Shown: one piece after another, positions 26,193-33,585 of the stretch
How the letters are laid out: every line of letters starts with the position of its first letter
Position numbering within the stretch: position 1 is the stretch's first letter
Assembly: GCA_963730535.1 (NCBI GenBank)
Contig: CAVSRU010000005.1
Location: 186,001-250,000 of the forward strand
Source: DASSUW01 sp963730535
GTDB lineage: Bacteria > Actinomycetota > Thermoleophilia > Solirubrobacterales > Solirubrobacteraceae
DNA: 64,000 nucleotides
Direction of reading: 5' to 3'
Translations under genes and position numbers: made by a program
The notes under the pieces: model-generated
What the model was told of the DNA's origin: nothing
The model's database searches: none
What the model saw: only the letters and a program-made list of their open reading frames with translations

Positions 26193-27566
26193 GTGTCGAG
26201 ACGCCCGGGGCTCATTCTGGCCGCCCAGACGGCCGTGGTGGCGGTGGCGGTGGTGGCCGCCGCGCGCTCGTCCGAGGCGGCCGACTGGCAGCCGCTGGAG
26301 CTCGTGCTGCTGCTGTTCGTGCTCGCGGCGGGAAGCGAGGTCCTGACCCTCCATTTCCGTGGCGTGCGGATCTCCGCCTCGTTCCTCGCCATCGTGCTCG
26401 CGATGGCGCTGCTGGGCCCGGCGCCCGCGGCGGCGATCGGCGCCGCCTCGATGCTCGTCGACGGGCTGATCGCCCAAGCATCACGCCGGCAGGTGCTGAC
26501 GAACATGGGGATCTTCACCGTCTTCCCGGTCGTCGGCGGGCTCCTCATGACGGTCCTGGCGCCCGGGGCGGCGGCGCCGGGCGACGAGGCGCTCGGCTTC
26601 GCCGCCGTCGTCCTGCTCGTCTTCATGCTCACCAACGCGCTGAACTTCCTGCTCGTGGTGCTGGCGCGCCGTGCGCTCGACGGCGTCTCGGTCGTCGACA
26701 TGGTCAGGCACGCGTTCCTGCCGGTGCTACCGGCCGAGTTCGCGACCGGCCTGCTGACCGCCGCCGTCGCGTTCATCTACGGTCGCATCGGGGTGGGCGC
26801 GGTCGGACTGCTCGCGGTCGTGATCTTCGTCTTCCAGTACCTCTTCCGCGCGGGGGTGCAGGCGTTCGAGCGAGGAGAGGAGCTCGGCCGGCGCACGCGC
26901 GAGCTCGCGTCGCTGCAGGTCGGGCTGTTGAGCACCGTGATGCAGACGCTGTCGATGCGCGACGCGATGACCGCCCGCCACTCGGCCGCGGTCGCCCGCT
27001 ACGCCCGCGAGGTGGCCGAGATGCTCGACCTGCCGCCGCGCGAGCGCGAGCTGGTCCACACGGCGGCGCTGCTGCACGACATCGGCAAGTTCATCTTCCC
27101 CGACTCGATCCTGTTCGCCGACCGCAAGCTCACCGACGAGGAATGGAAGACCGTCAAGCTCCATCCGGAGCAGGGGGCGCGGCTGGTGGCGCGGATCGAG
27201 GGCTACGGGCCGGTCGCGGAGATCATCCACAGCCACCACGAGCGCGTCGACGGCCGCGGCTATCCGGCCGGCCTGAAGGGCGACGACATCCCGCTCGGCT
27301 CGCGCATCATCTCGGTCGCCGACACCTACGACGTGATGACCTCGCGCGACTCCTACCGCCGCCCGGTCAGCTCCGAGGCGGCGATCGTCGAGCTGCGCCG
27401 CGTCGCCGGCTCGCAGCTCGACCCCGTGGTGGTCGAGATCTTCATCGCCATGATCGAGGCCGGGCGCGTCGCGTTCCGTCACGCGGACGAGTCGGACTTC
27501 GAGCTCGAGCTGGCCTTCGAGCGCCGGGTGGAGGACTACGCCCGCCCGCGCGCCCTCGTGGTGTAG
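26193..27566 (+). CDS. HD-GYP c-di-GMP phosphodiesterase with membrane N-terminus (paralogue 1)
   Basis: A 457-aa protein with six or so N-terminal membrane helices (about 5-220) and a C-terminal HD-GYP domain (about 250-430). Catalytic motifs are intact: LLHDIGKF and HHERVDGRGYPAGLKGDDIPLGSRII. It should hydrolyse c-di-GMP and so oppose the cyclase at 8434. The start is GTG, with GGGAGG unusually close (two bases) before it; the paralogue has the same layout. The HD-GYP half and the bases just upstream of the start are closely similar to the next gene, so this is a tandem duplication. Confidence 0.92.
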   Translation: MSRRPGLILAAQTAVVAVAVVAAARSSEAADWQPLELVLLLFVLAAGSEVLTLHFRGVRISASFLAIVLAMALLGPAPAAAIGAASMLVDGLIAQASRRQVLTNMGIFTVFPVVGGLLMTVLAPGAAAPGDEALGFAAVVLLVFMLTNALNFLLVVLARRALDGVSVVDMVRHAFLPVLPAEFATGLLTAAVAFIYGRIGVGAVGLLAVVIFVFQYLFRAGVQAFERGEELGRRTRELASLQVGLLSTVMQTLSMRDAMTARHSAAVARYAREVAEMLDLPPRERELVHTAALLHDIGKFIFPDSILFADRKLTDEEWKTVKLHPEQGARLVARIEGYGPVAEIIHSHHERVDGRGYPAGLKGDDIPLGSRIISVADTYDVMTSRDSYRRPVSSEAAIVELRRVAGSQLDPVVVEIFIAMIEAGRVAFRHADESDFELELAFERRVEDYARPRALVV

Positions 27567-27587
27567 CTGAACGCCGCGCCGCAGGGC

Positions 27588-27600
27588 GGACGAATGGTCC
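27588..27600. promoter_or_regulatory. GGAC-N5-GTCC palindrome upstream of HD-GYP gene 2
   Basis: GGACGAATGGTCC, a palindrome with one extra central base, lies 60 bases before the GTG start of the second HD-GYP gene, equivalent to the site before the first copy. The downstream segment CATCAAGTCAG is also shared by both upstream regions. Confidence 0.42.
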
Positions 27601-27660
27601 ACCCCGGATGTTGGTCCGGACATCAAGTCAGCTCTGACCGGTGCCGATTACCAGAGGGCT

Positions 27661-29031
27661 GTGTCGAGACGCCAGGGCCTCATTCTCGTCGCCCAGACGG
27701 CAGTGCTAGCCGCCGCCGTGGTCGTCGCCGTGCTCACGTCGGACGCCGCCGACTGGCAGCCGGCGATGCTGGTCCTGCTCCTGTTCTCGCTGGCGGTGAT
27801 CAGCGACGTGCTGACGGTCGACTTCCGCGGCGTCCGCGTCTCCGGCTCGTTCCTGGCCATCGTGCTCGCCATGGTGCTGCTGGGGCCGGCCCCCGCGGCG
27901 GCCATGGGGGCGTCGGCATCGCTGATCGACGCGATCCTCTCCAAGCGGACGTGGGACCGCGGGCTCAACAACGTCGTGACGTGGGCCGTCTTCCCGGTCG
28001 TGGGCGGCCTGATGGCCGAGAGCATCGCCGGCCATCACCTCGTCGGCGACGACCCGGGCGGCCTGGCGGTGACGGTCGTCGTGGTCTTCATGGCGACGAA
28101 CGTCCTCAACTTCCTCTTGGTCGCGGGCTTCCACCGCGCGTCGTACGGGGAGTCCCTCCGGCGGAACCTGGGCTCCGTCTATCTGACGGTGCTGCCCTCG
28201 GAGTTCGCCACCAGCCTGCTGACCGCCGTCATCGCGTACGCCTACGACGCGATCGGCATCGGCGCCGTCGCGCTCATCGCGGTGGTGCTCTTCGTGTTCC
28301 AGTACCTCGTGCGGGCGGGCGTGCAGGCGTTCGAACGCGGGGAGGAGCTCGGCCAGCGCACCCGGGAGCTCGCGTCCCTCCAGGTCGGGCTGTTGAGCAC
28401 CGTGGTGCAGACGCTGTCGATGCGCGACGCGATGACCGCCCGGCACTCGGCCGCGGTCGCCCGCTATTCCCGCGAGGTCGCGCGCCTGTTGGGCGTCTCC
28501 GAGCGCGAGCAGGAGCTCATCCACACGGCAGCGCTGCTGCACGACATCGGCAAGTTCATCTTCCCCGACTCGATCCTGTTCGCCGACCGCAAGCTCACCG
28601 ACGACGAGTGGGAGACCGTCAAGCTGCATCCCGAGCAGGGCGCGAAGCTGGTCCGCCGCATCGAGGGCTACGGCCCGGTCGCGGACATCATCCACAGCCA
28701 CCACGAGCGCATCGACGGCCGCGGCTATCCGGCCGGCCTGAAGGGCGACGACATCCCGCTCGGCTCGCGCATCATCTCGGTCGCCGACACCTACGACGTG
28801 ATGACCTCGCGCGACTCCTACCGGCGCCCTGTGAGCTCGGAGGCGGCGATCGTCGAGCTCCGGCGTGTGGCCGGCGCCCAGCTCGACCCTGAGGTGGTGG
28901 AGAAGTTCGTCGAGATGGTCGAGGCCGGTCGCGTCGAGTTCCGCCACGCCGACTCGGCCGACTTCGAGCTCGAGCTCGCCTTCGAGCGCCGGGTCGAGGC
29001 GTACGCCCGTCCCCGCGTGGCCGCCGCCTAG
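27661..29031 (+). CDS. HD-GYP c-di-GMP phosphodiesterase with membrane N-terminus (paralogue 2)
   Basis: A 456-aa paralogue of the preceding gene with the same order: several membrane helices (about 5-220), a short linker (QAFERGEELGQRTRELASLQ) and an intact HD-GYP domain (LLHDIGKF; HHERIDGRGYPAGLKGDDIPLG). The membrane half has diverged much more than the catalytic half, which suggests different signals feeding the same output. GTG start, no other start fits. A terminator-like hairpin follows at 29078-29099. Confidence 0.92.
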   Translation: MSRRQGLILVAQTAVLAAAVVVAVLTSDAADWQPAMLVLLLFSLAVISDVLTVDFRGVRVSGSFLAIVLAMVLLGPAPAAAMGASASLIDAILSKRTWDRGLNNVVTWAVFPVVGGLMAESIAGHHLVGDDPGGLAVTVVVVFMATNVLNFLLVAGFHRASYGESLRRNLGSVYLTVLPSEFATSLLTAVIAYAYDAIGIGAVALIAVVLFVFQYLVRAGVQAFERGEELGQRTRELASLQVGLLSTVVQTLSMRDAMTARHSAAVARYSREVARLLGVSEREQELIHTAALLHDIGKFIFPDSILFADRKLTDDEWETVKLHPEQGAKLVRRIEGYGPVADIIHSHHERIDGRGYPAGLKGDDIPLGSRIISVADTYDVMTSRDSYRRPVSSEAAIVELRRVAGAQLDPEVVEKFVEMVEAGRVEFRHADSADFELELAFERRVEAYARPRVAAA

Positions 29032-29077
29032 ACGGACGTCCGATCATGAGCGGCGCCCGGCCAACCGATTAGAAACG

Positions 29078-29101
29078 GCGAGCGCCCGCAGGCGCTCGCG
29101 T
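29078..29101 (+). terminator. Probable intrinsic terminator after the HD-GYP pair
   Basis: A perfect 9-base stem GCGAGCGCC/GGCGCTCGC with a CGCA loop, followed by a short GTTGT stretch. The T-run is weak, as is common in G+C-rich actinobacteria. It is 46 bases after the second HD-GYP stop. The rest of the gap (29102-29248) shows no gene, tRNA or clear promoter. Confidence 0.55.
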
Positions 29102-29248
29102 TGTGAGAAGTGCTGGACTGCGACTAGCTGCGGAAACCCATGTGACCCGCCTTTCCCGCCGGACTCGCGGCTGCAACCGCGACCCGGAGTCGATCCGCTT
29201 CCCTGATTACGAGAAGCACCTTAAGGCGGTCCGCGGAAGTCCGTAATA

Positions 29249-29260
29249 GGACATACGTCC
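29249..29260. promoter_or_regulatory. GGAC-N4-GTCC palindrome and hairpin upstream of the membrane hydrolase
   Basis: GGACATACGTCC is centred about 61 bases before the GTG at 29316, the same spacing as before the two HD-GYP genes. It is followed by a strong hairpin (GATGGCC..CGGAG/CTCCG..GGCCATC, 29264-29295). GTTT-N15-GGTAC (29279-29300) within it faintly resembles a SigB/SigF-type actinobacterial promoter. Confidence 0.4.
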
Positions 29261-29315
29261 AGACGATGGCCTCGGAGGTTTAGCTCCGGGGCCATCGGTA
29301 CGCAGGGGGAAGCGC

Positions 29316-30668
29316 GTGGCGGTGAACCGCACCCGCCGGCCGGGTGTTCTTGCCCCCGGCGACGCTGGGAGGCTCCATGTCCCGGTGCGCTGGGGGATGG
29401 GACCGTGGCTGGCAATGACCACCCTCCTTCCCGCTCCCCGTCGCCTTCGCCGTGCCGCCCTGTCCGGCGAGGCGCTCGTGTTCTCCGCAGCCACCGTCGT
29501 CGCGCTCCTCCATGCCTTCGACGACGCCTTCCTGCACCGCCAGCCGGGGCTCGGGATCGGCCAGCACGCGCTGGCAGCGGCGATCGCCGCGGTAGGTGCG
29601 CTCGCGGCCATCCTCGCCTTCCCGTCGCTGCGTGCCGGGCTTCGCGCCGGGCTGGCGCTCACCTTCGGCTCGCTCGCGATCGTCAACGGCTTCCAGCACC
29701 TGAACCACATCAGCGTCGACGGGGCGTCGCAGAGCGACCTCACCGGCGTGCTGGCGGCGGCTGCCGGCGTCATCCTCGTCGGGCTGGCAGTGAGCATCCC
29801 GTGGCGGCATCGTGGGACCGGCTCGTGGCGGAGCCGGGCGGTCGCGGCCGTTGCGCTCCCCGTCACTGCCATCGCAGTGCTCGGCCCGATCGGGATGGCC
29901 CAGTTCGACGCCCATAAGTGGCGCGAGCCGATCGGCGCGCCCCCGAGCGCCGCCTACGAGCCCGTCGCGTTCGAGGCGAGCGACGGCCTCGAGCTCAAGG
30001 GCTGGTACCGCCCCTCGAGCAACGGCGCGGCCGTGATCGTCGTGCACGGCGGCGGCGGCGACCGGACGGGCGCCGTCCGTCACGCCCAGATGCTCGCCCG
30101 CCACGGCTACGGGGCCCTCGTCTACGACGCCCGCGGACGCGGCGAGAGCGAGGGGAGCCCGAACGGCTACGGCTGGGACTGGGAGAAGGACGTCTCAGGC
30201 GCGCTGCGCTACCTGCATACGCGTCCGGACGTCGACGGCACCAGGATCGGCGCGCTGGGCCTCTCCACGGGCGCCGACGTCCTCCTCCAGGTGGCAGCGG
30301 AGACCGACGACCTCGCAGCGGTCGTGACCGACGGCGCGGCCGCCGGCTCGTTCGAGGACTGGGCCCGCCTGCGCGGCACCGAGCTCGGCACCGTCCCCGG
30401 CTGGGTCATGTTCACCGGCATCCGCGTGCTGACCGGCGACGCCCCGCCGCCGCCCCTCCAGGATCAGGTCGCGAAGATCGACGAGCCGCTGATGCTGATC
30501 GGCGCCGGGATCAACGAGGAGCACGAGTTCAACGAGCTCTACGCCGAGGCGGCGCCCCACGCCGAGCACTGGGACGTCGACGCCGGCCACACGGCCGCCC
30601 TCAGGGAGCGCCCCGAGGAGTACGAGGAGCGCGTGGCGGGCTTCTTCGACCAGGCGCTGGCCGGTTAG
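29316..30668 (+). CDS. Alpha/beta hydrolase with N-terminal membrane domain
   Basis: A 450-aa protein: residues about 50-205 hold four membrane helices, residues about 215-445 an alpha/beta hydrolase domain. The oxyanion segment VVHGGGGDRTG, nucleophile elbow GLSTGAD (Ser at the centre) and late His in DAGHTAAL give a plausible Ser-Asp-His triad. It may hydrolyse a lipid or peptide-like ester at the membrane; no substrate can be named. GTG 29316 is the longest start; ATG 29397 or ATG 29415 would still keep all helices. It shares its 3' end hairpin with the convergent cheY-like gene. Confidence 0.8.
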   Translation: MAVNRTRRPGVLAPGDAGRLHVPVRWGMGPWLAMTTLLPAPRRLRRAALSGEALVFSAATVVALLHAFDDAFLHRQPGLGIGQHALAAAIAAVGALAAILAFPSLRAGLRAGLALTFGSLAIVNGFQHLNHISVDGASQSDLTGVLAAAAGVILVGLAVSIPWRHRGTGSWRSRAVAAVALPVTAIAVLGPIGMAQFDAHKWREPIGAPPSAAYEPVAFEASDGLELKGWYRPSSNGAAVIVVHGGGGDRTGAVRHAQMLARHGYGALVYDARGRGESEGSPNGYGWDWEKDVSGALRYLHTRPDVDGTRIGALGLSTGADVLLQVAAETDDLAAVVTDGAAAGSFEDWARLRGTELGTVPGWVMFTGIRVLTGDAPPPPLQDQVAKIDEPLMLIGAGINEEHEFNELYAEAAPHAEHWDVDAGHTAALRERPEEYEERVAGFFDQALAG

Positions 30669-30677
30669 GCCAGCGCC
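30653..30677. terminator. Perfect hairpin embedded in two convergent gene ends
   Basis: GGCGCTGGCC (30653-30662) and GGCCAGCGCC (30668-30677) form a perfect 10-base stem with a 5-base loop. The loop carries the overlapping stop codons of the hydrolase (+) and the CheY-like gene (-). Both proteins therefore end in Ala-rich residues dictated by the stem. It could act as a bidirectional terminator; T-runs are absent. Confidence 0.5.
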
Positions 30678-31024
30678 TTCCCGACGGCCTCGATCACGCG
30701 GGCGGCCTGAAACGGCTTGACGACGAAGTCCTTGGCGCCGAGCTTGATCGACTCGAGCACCTTGGACTCCTGCCCGAGCGCCGAGCACATGACCACGCGG
30801 GCGGAGGGGTCGAGGGCGATGATCTCCCTCAGGGCGGTCAGGCCGTCCTTCTCCGGCATCGTGATGTCCAGCGTGGTCACCTCGGGCCTGAGCGACTGGA
30901 ACGAGGCGATCGCCTCGACGCCGTTGCCCGCCTCGCCGATGACCTCGTGGCCGCCCAGCGCGAGCGCGTCGCTGAGCATCTTGCGCATGTAGGCGGCGTC
31001 GTCGACTACCAGGACTCGGGCCAT
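30665..31024 (-). CDS. CheY-like single-domain response regulator
   Basis: A 119-aa receiver domain without output domain. Acidic pocket (VVDDAAYMRKM), phosphoacceptor Asp in TTLDITMPEKDGLTAL, switch Thr/Ser region VVMCSALGQE and Lys in KDFVVKPF are all present, so phosphorylation should work. The ATG has a GGAGG ribosome site on its strand. The YMRKML pattern is typical of CheY proteins in chemotaxis/motility, but no che genes are in the window. It is downstream of the kinase/regulator genes on the same strand. Confidence 0.92.
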   Translation of the reverse strand: MARVLVVDDAAYMRKMLSDALALGGHEVIGEAGNGVEAIASFQSLRPEVTTLDITMPEKDGLTALREIIALDPSARVVMCSALGQESKVLESIKLGAKDFVVKPFQAARVIEAVGKALA

Positions 31025-31155
31025 CGGGCCGCCTCCAGGGGAGAGTCGGAGTCCGCGTCGGAAGCGGGGAGGACCTCCTCGATCCGGACCGCCCAGTCGG
31101 TGAGGTTGGAGAGGCCGTCGGTCACGACGAGCTGGCGCGAGCTGGGATCCGGCAT
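31006..31155 (-). CDS. Possible 49-aa protein between the kinase and the CheY-like gene
   Basis: A short acidic frame from ATG 31155 (RQLVVTDGLSNLTDWAVRIEEVL in the middle) overlapping the cheY-like start by 19 bases. It is on the same strand and fits a translationally coupled small gene, but the ribosome site is weak (GGGGTGCC) and no family is recognised. It may be a chance frame. Confidence 0.35.
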   Translation of the reverse strand: MPDPSSRQLVVTDGLSNLTDWAVRIEEVLPASDADSDSPLEAARWPESW

Positions 31156-31196
31156 GGCACCCCGGTCGTCGGCCGCGGGTGCTCCGACTTGAGGGC

Positions 31197-32558
31197 TCAG
31201 AGGCCCGGCAGGCGCACCACGAAGCGGGCTCCGCGCCCGTCGAGCGGCTCCTCGAGCCGCACGCTGCCGCGGTGGGACTCGGCGACGGCGCGGACGATCG
31301 ACAGGCCGAGCCCGGACGAGCCGCTGCGGTCGCCGGAACCGCGGTAGAAGCGCTCGAACACCTTCTCGCGCTGGTCGAGGGCGATTCCCGGCCCGTCGTC
31401 CTCCACCGCGAGCACGACCTCGCCGTTGCGCCGCTCGACCGTCGCCTCGACGGCGGTCCCCGGGTCGGTGTGGCGGAGCGCGTTCTCCATCAGGTTGAGC
31501 ACCAGGCGGTGCAGCTCGTCGCGCGCGCCGTCGACCCGGGCGCCGGGCGGCGCGGCAACGGAGATGTCGTGGCCGCCGGCCACCGGCTCGAGCTCGGCCG
31601 CCGCCTCGGTGACGACTTCGGCGAGGTCGACCGGCCGGTGCGGCGCCTTGCGCCCGGCGTCGGCGCGGGCCAGCAGCAGCAGGTCGCCCACCAGGCGGCG
31701 CATGCGCTGCGAGGAGCGCAAGGCGGAGGCGGCGGCCTCCCGCGGCTCGCCGGTCAGCTCCTCCGCGAGCAGCTCGAGGTTGGCGAGGACCGAGGTCAGC
31801 GGCGTCCGCAGCTCGTGCGAGGCGTCGGCCACGAACTCGCGCTGGCGGGCCAGGGAAGCCTCGGTCTCCGCCCGCGCGCTGTCGAGCGAGGACAGCATCG
31901 CCTCCAGCGTGCGCGCCAGCTCGGCGACCTCGTCGTCCGCCTCGGGGTGGGGCATCTTCAGCGAGGGGTCGCGTGACTGCGCGATCTGGCGGGCGACCGC
32001 CGTGAGCTCGGCGATCGGCTCCATCGCCCGCCGCGCCGTCGCGAGGCCGGCGAGCAGCGCCAGCAGCGCGCCGCCGAGCACCCCGAAAGCGAGGAAGACC
32101 TTCACGCGGTTGGCCGTGTCCTGGATCTCCGATGTCTGCTGGGCGTACTGGATCCACAACCGGTCGGGCCAGTTGACGACGGTGACGCGGCGTGTCTCCA
32201 CGCGCCAGCCGTCGGCCTCGAAGCTGCGCCGGGTCGGCGGGCCGAAGTCCGGCGCTCCGGGCGTGCTGAACCCCACCAGGTCGTCCTTGGTGATCACGCG
32301 GATGGCCGCGTTCTCGGACGCCGCGAAGTCGTTGAGGTCCGGCGAGGTGGGCACCGGCCGCAGCTCGAGCCCGGCGCTGCGCTCCACGATCCGCAACTGG
32401 GCCTCCTCCTCGAGCTTGTCGGCGGTGCGGGCGACGTCGGTCCGGAAGTCTTCGTGGATCTGCCGCGTCGTCAGCACGCCGACGATCGCCGCGAAGCCGC
32501 ACAGGATCACCAGCGTCAGCGCCGCGGAGCCGCCGGCGAGGCGCCAGCGGATCGGCAG
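31197..32558 (-). CDS. Sensor histidine kinase, MprB/BaeS-like (CTG start proposed)
   Basis: A 453-aa two-helix membrane sensor kinase partnering the adjacent regulator. Order: membrane helix 1 (about 6-30), extracytoplasmic sensor (about 31-155), membrane helix 2 (about 158-180), HAMP, HisKA with FVADASHELRTPLTSV (phospho-His), and HATPase with N-box NLMENALRH, G1 VEDDGPGI and SSGLGLSIV. The family usually begins just before RLPIRWRL; here the codon at that point is CTG 32558, four bases after the regulator stop. ATG 32621 would overlap the regulator by 59 bases. Confidence 0.9.
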   Translation of the reverse strand: MPIRWRLAGGSAALTLVILCGFAAIVGVLTTRQIHEDFRTDVARTADKLEEEAQLRIVERSAGLELRPVPTSPDLNDFAASENAAIRVITKDDLVGFSTPGAPDFGPPTRRSFEADGWRVETRRVTVVNWPDRLWIQYAQQTSEIQDTANRVKVFLAFGVLGGALLALLAGLATARRAMEPIAELTAVARQIAQSRDPSLKMPHPEADDEVAELARTLEAMLSSLDSARAETEASLARQREFVADASHELRTPLTSVLANLELLAEELTGEPREAAASALRSSQRMRRLVGDLLLLARADAGRKAPHRPVDLAEVVTEAAAELEPVAGGHDISVAAPPGARVDGARDELHRLVLNLMENALRHTDPGTAVEATVERRNGEVVLAVEDDGPGIALDQREKVFERFYRGSGDRSGSSGLGLSIVRAVAESHRGSVRLEEPLDGRGARFVVRLPGL

Positions 32559-32562
32559 CCGC

Positions 32563-33252
32563 TTATACGCGGAGGACGTAGCCCGCGCCGCGGACCGTAT
32601 GGAGGAGCCGAGGCTCGCCATCGGCTTCGAGCTTCCTTCGCAGGTTGGAGACGAAGACCTCGATCGTGTTCGTGATCGAGAACGGGTCATAGCCCCACAC
32701 CTCGTCCAGGAGCTTCTGCCGGGAGATGACCAGGCGCTCGTTGCGCATCAGGTACTCGAGGAGCTCGAACTCCCGCTGCGTGAGGTCGATCGCCCGGTCG
32801 CCGCGCGTGACCTCGTGGGTGTCGGGATTGAGCATCAGGTCGCCGACCCGGAGCGGAGCCATGCCGCGCGGGGGCCGCCGCCGCAGCAGCGCGCGCAGCC
32901 GGGCCAGCAGCTCCTGGCGCTCGAAGGGCTTGACGAGGTAGTCGTCGGCGCCGATGTCGAGACCCTCGACGCGCGACTCGAGCGCGTCCCGGGCCGTGAG
33001 GATGAGGATCGGCACATCGTCGCCGCCCTCGCGCAGGCGGCGCGCGACGTCGATCCCGTCGAGCCGCGGCAGGCCGAGGTCGAGCACGATCAGGTCGGGC
33101 AGGAACGCGTGCGCCTCGTCGAGCGCCTGGACGCCGTCGGCCGCGAGCTTGACGTCGTAGCCGTCCAGGCGCAGCGAGCGCTGCAATACCTGGGCGATCT
33201 CGGTGTCGTCCTCGACGACGAGCACGCGAACGGGGCGATCGGAGGCTTCCAT
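32563..33252 (-). CDS. OmpR-family response regulator, MprA-like
   Basis: A 229-aa regulator: receiver domain (about 8-120; LVVEDDTEIAQ, Asp in LIVLDLGLPRLDG, Thr in ILTARD, Lys in LVKPFERQE) and a winged-helix DNA-binding domain (about 135-225; LTQREFELLEYLMRNE, TIEVFVSNLRRKLE, TVRGAGYVLRV). ATG 33252 is chosen because the receiver begins right after it; the longer frame upstream runs into the repeat element. It is transcribed ahead of its kinase and divergent from ftsK across element copy 3. Confidence 0.94.
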   Translation of the reverse strand: MEASDRPVRVLVVEDDTEIAQVLQRSLRLDGYDVKLAADGVQALDEAHAFLPDLIVLDLGLPRLDGIDVARRLREGGDDVPILILTARDALESRVEGLDIGADDYLVKPFERQELLARLRALLRRRPPRGMAPLRVGDLMLNPDTHEVTRGDRAIDLTQREFELLEYLMRNERLVISRQKLLDEVWGYDPFSITNTIEVFVSNLRRKLEADGEPRLLHTVRGAGYVLRV

Positions 33253-33303
33253 CGTGCTGTTGATGGTAGGGCCACTGCGGGATCGACCGCCGGCGTCGGG
33301 ATC

Positions 33304-33523
33304 GTCAACTGCGGCTGGGTAGGGAGGCCGGAGGGGGCAAGGCGGGATTACGTGTCTTTCGGCGAGCCGGGGATCACCGAAATCCACCTTTATGCGCGTC
33401 TGGAGCACAAACGTGGATTTGGGCGACGCGCAGCTCACCGAAGTACACGAAACCCCGCCTTGACCACCACAAGGGAAGCCGACCCGCCGGCACCCTCACC
33501 TCCCTACCCAAGCCGCAGTTGAC
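33304..33523. repeat. Intergenic palindromic element, copy 3 (same ends, different core)
   Basis: A 220-base element bounded by the same terminal inverted repeats as copies 1 and 2 (GTCAACTGCGGCTGGGTAGGGAGG and its complement). Its core is unrelated to theirs: an outer imperfect stem (GGCGGGATTACGTGTCTTTCGG against CCGAAGTACACGAAACCCCGCC) encloses an inner one (AAATCCACC.. against ..CGTGGATTT). It fills most of the 333-base divergent gap between the regulator and ftsK. Confidence 0.82.
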
Positions 33524-33585
33524 GTTTCCGGCAAACAAGGTCACGGGAGGGTCTTCGAGGCCGCCGTCGAAGAGGTGCGAGCCCG

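Noticed and set aside
29103..29248. tRNA-like stretch (CTGATTACGAG near 29200-29212)
   Set aside because: On neither strand can an acceptor stem, D-arm and T-arm be paired around it.
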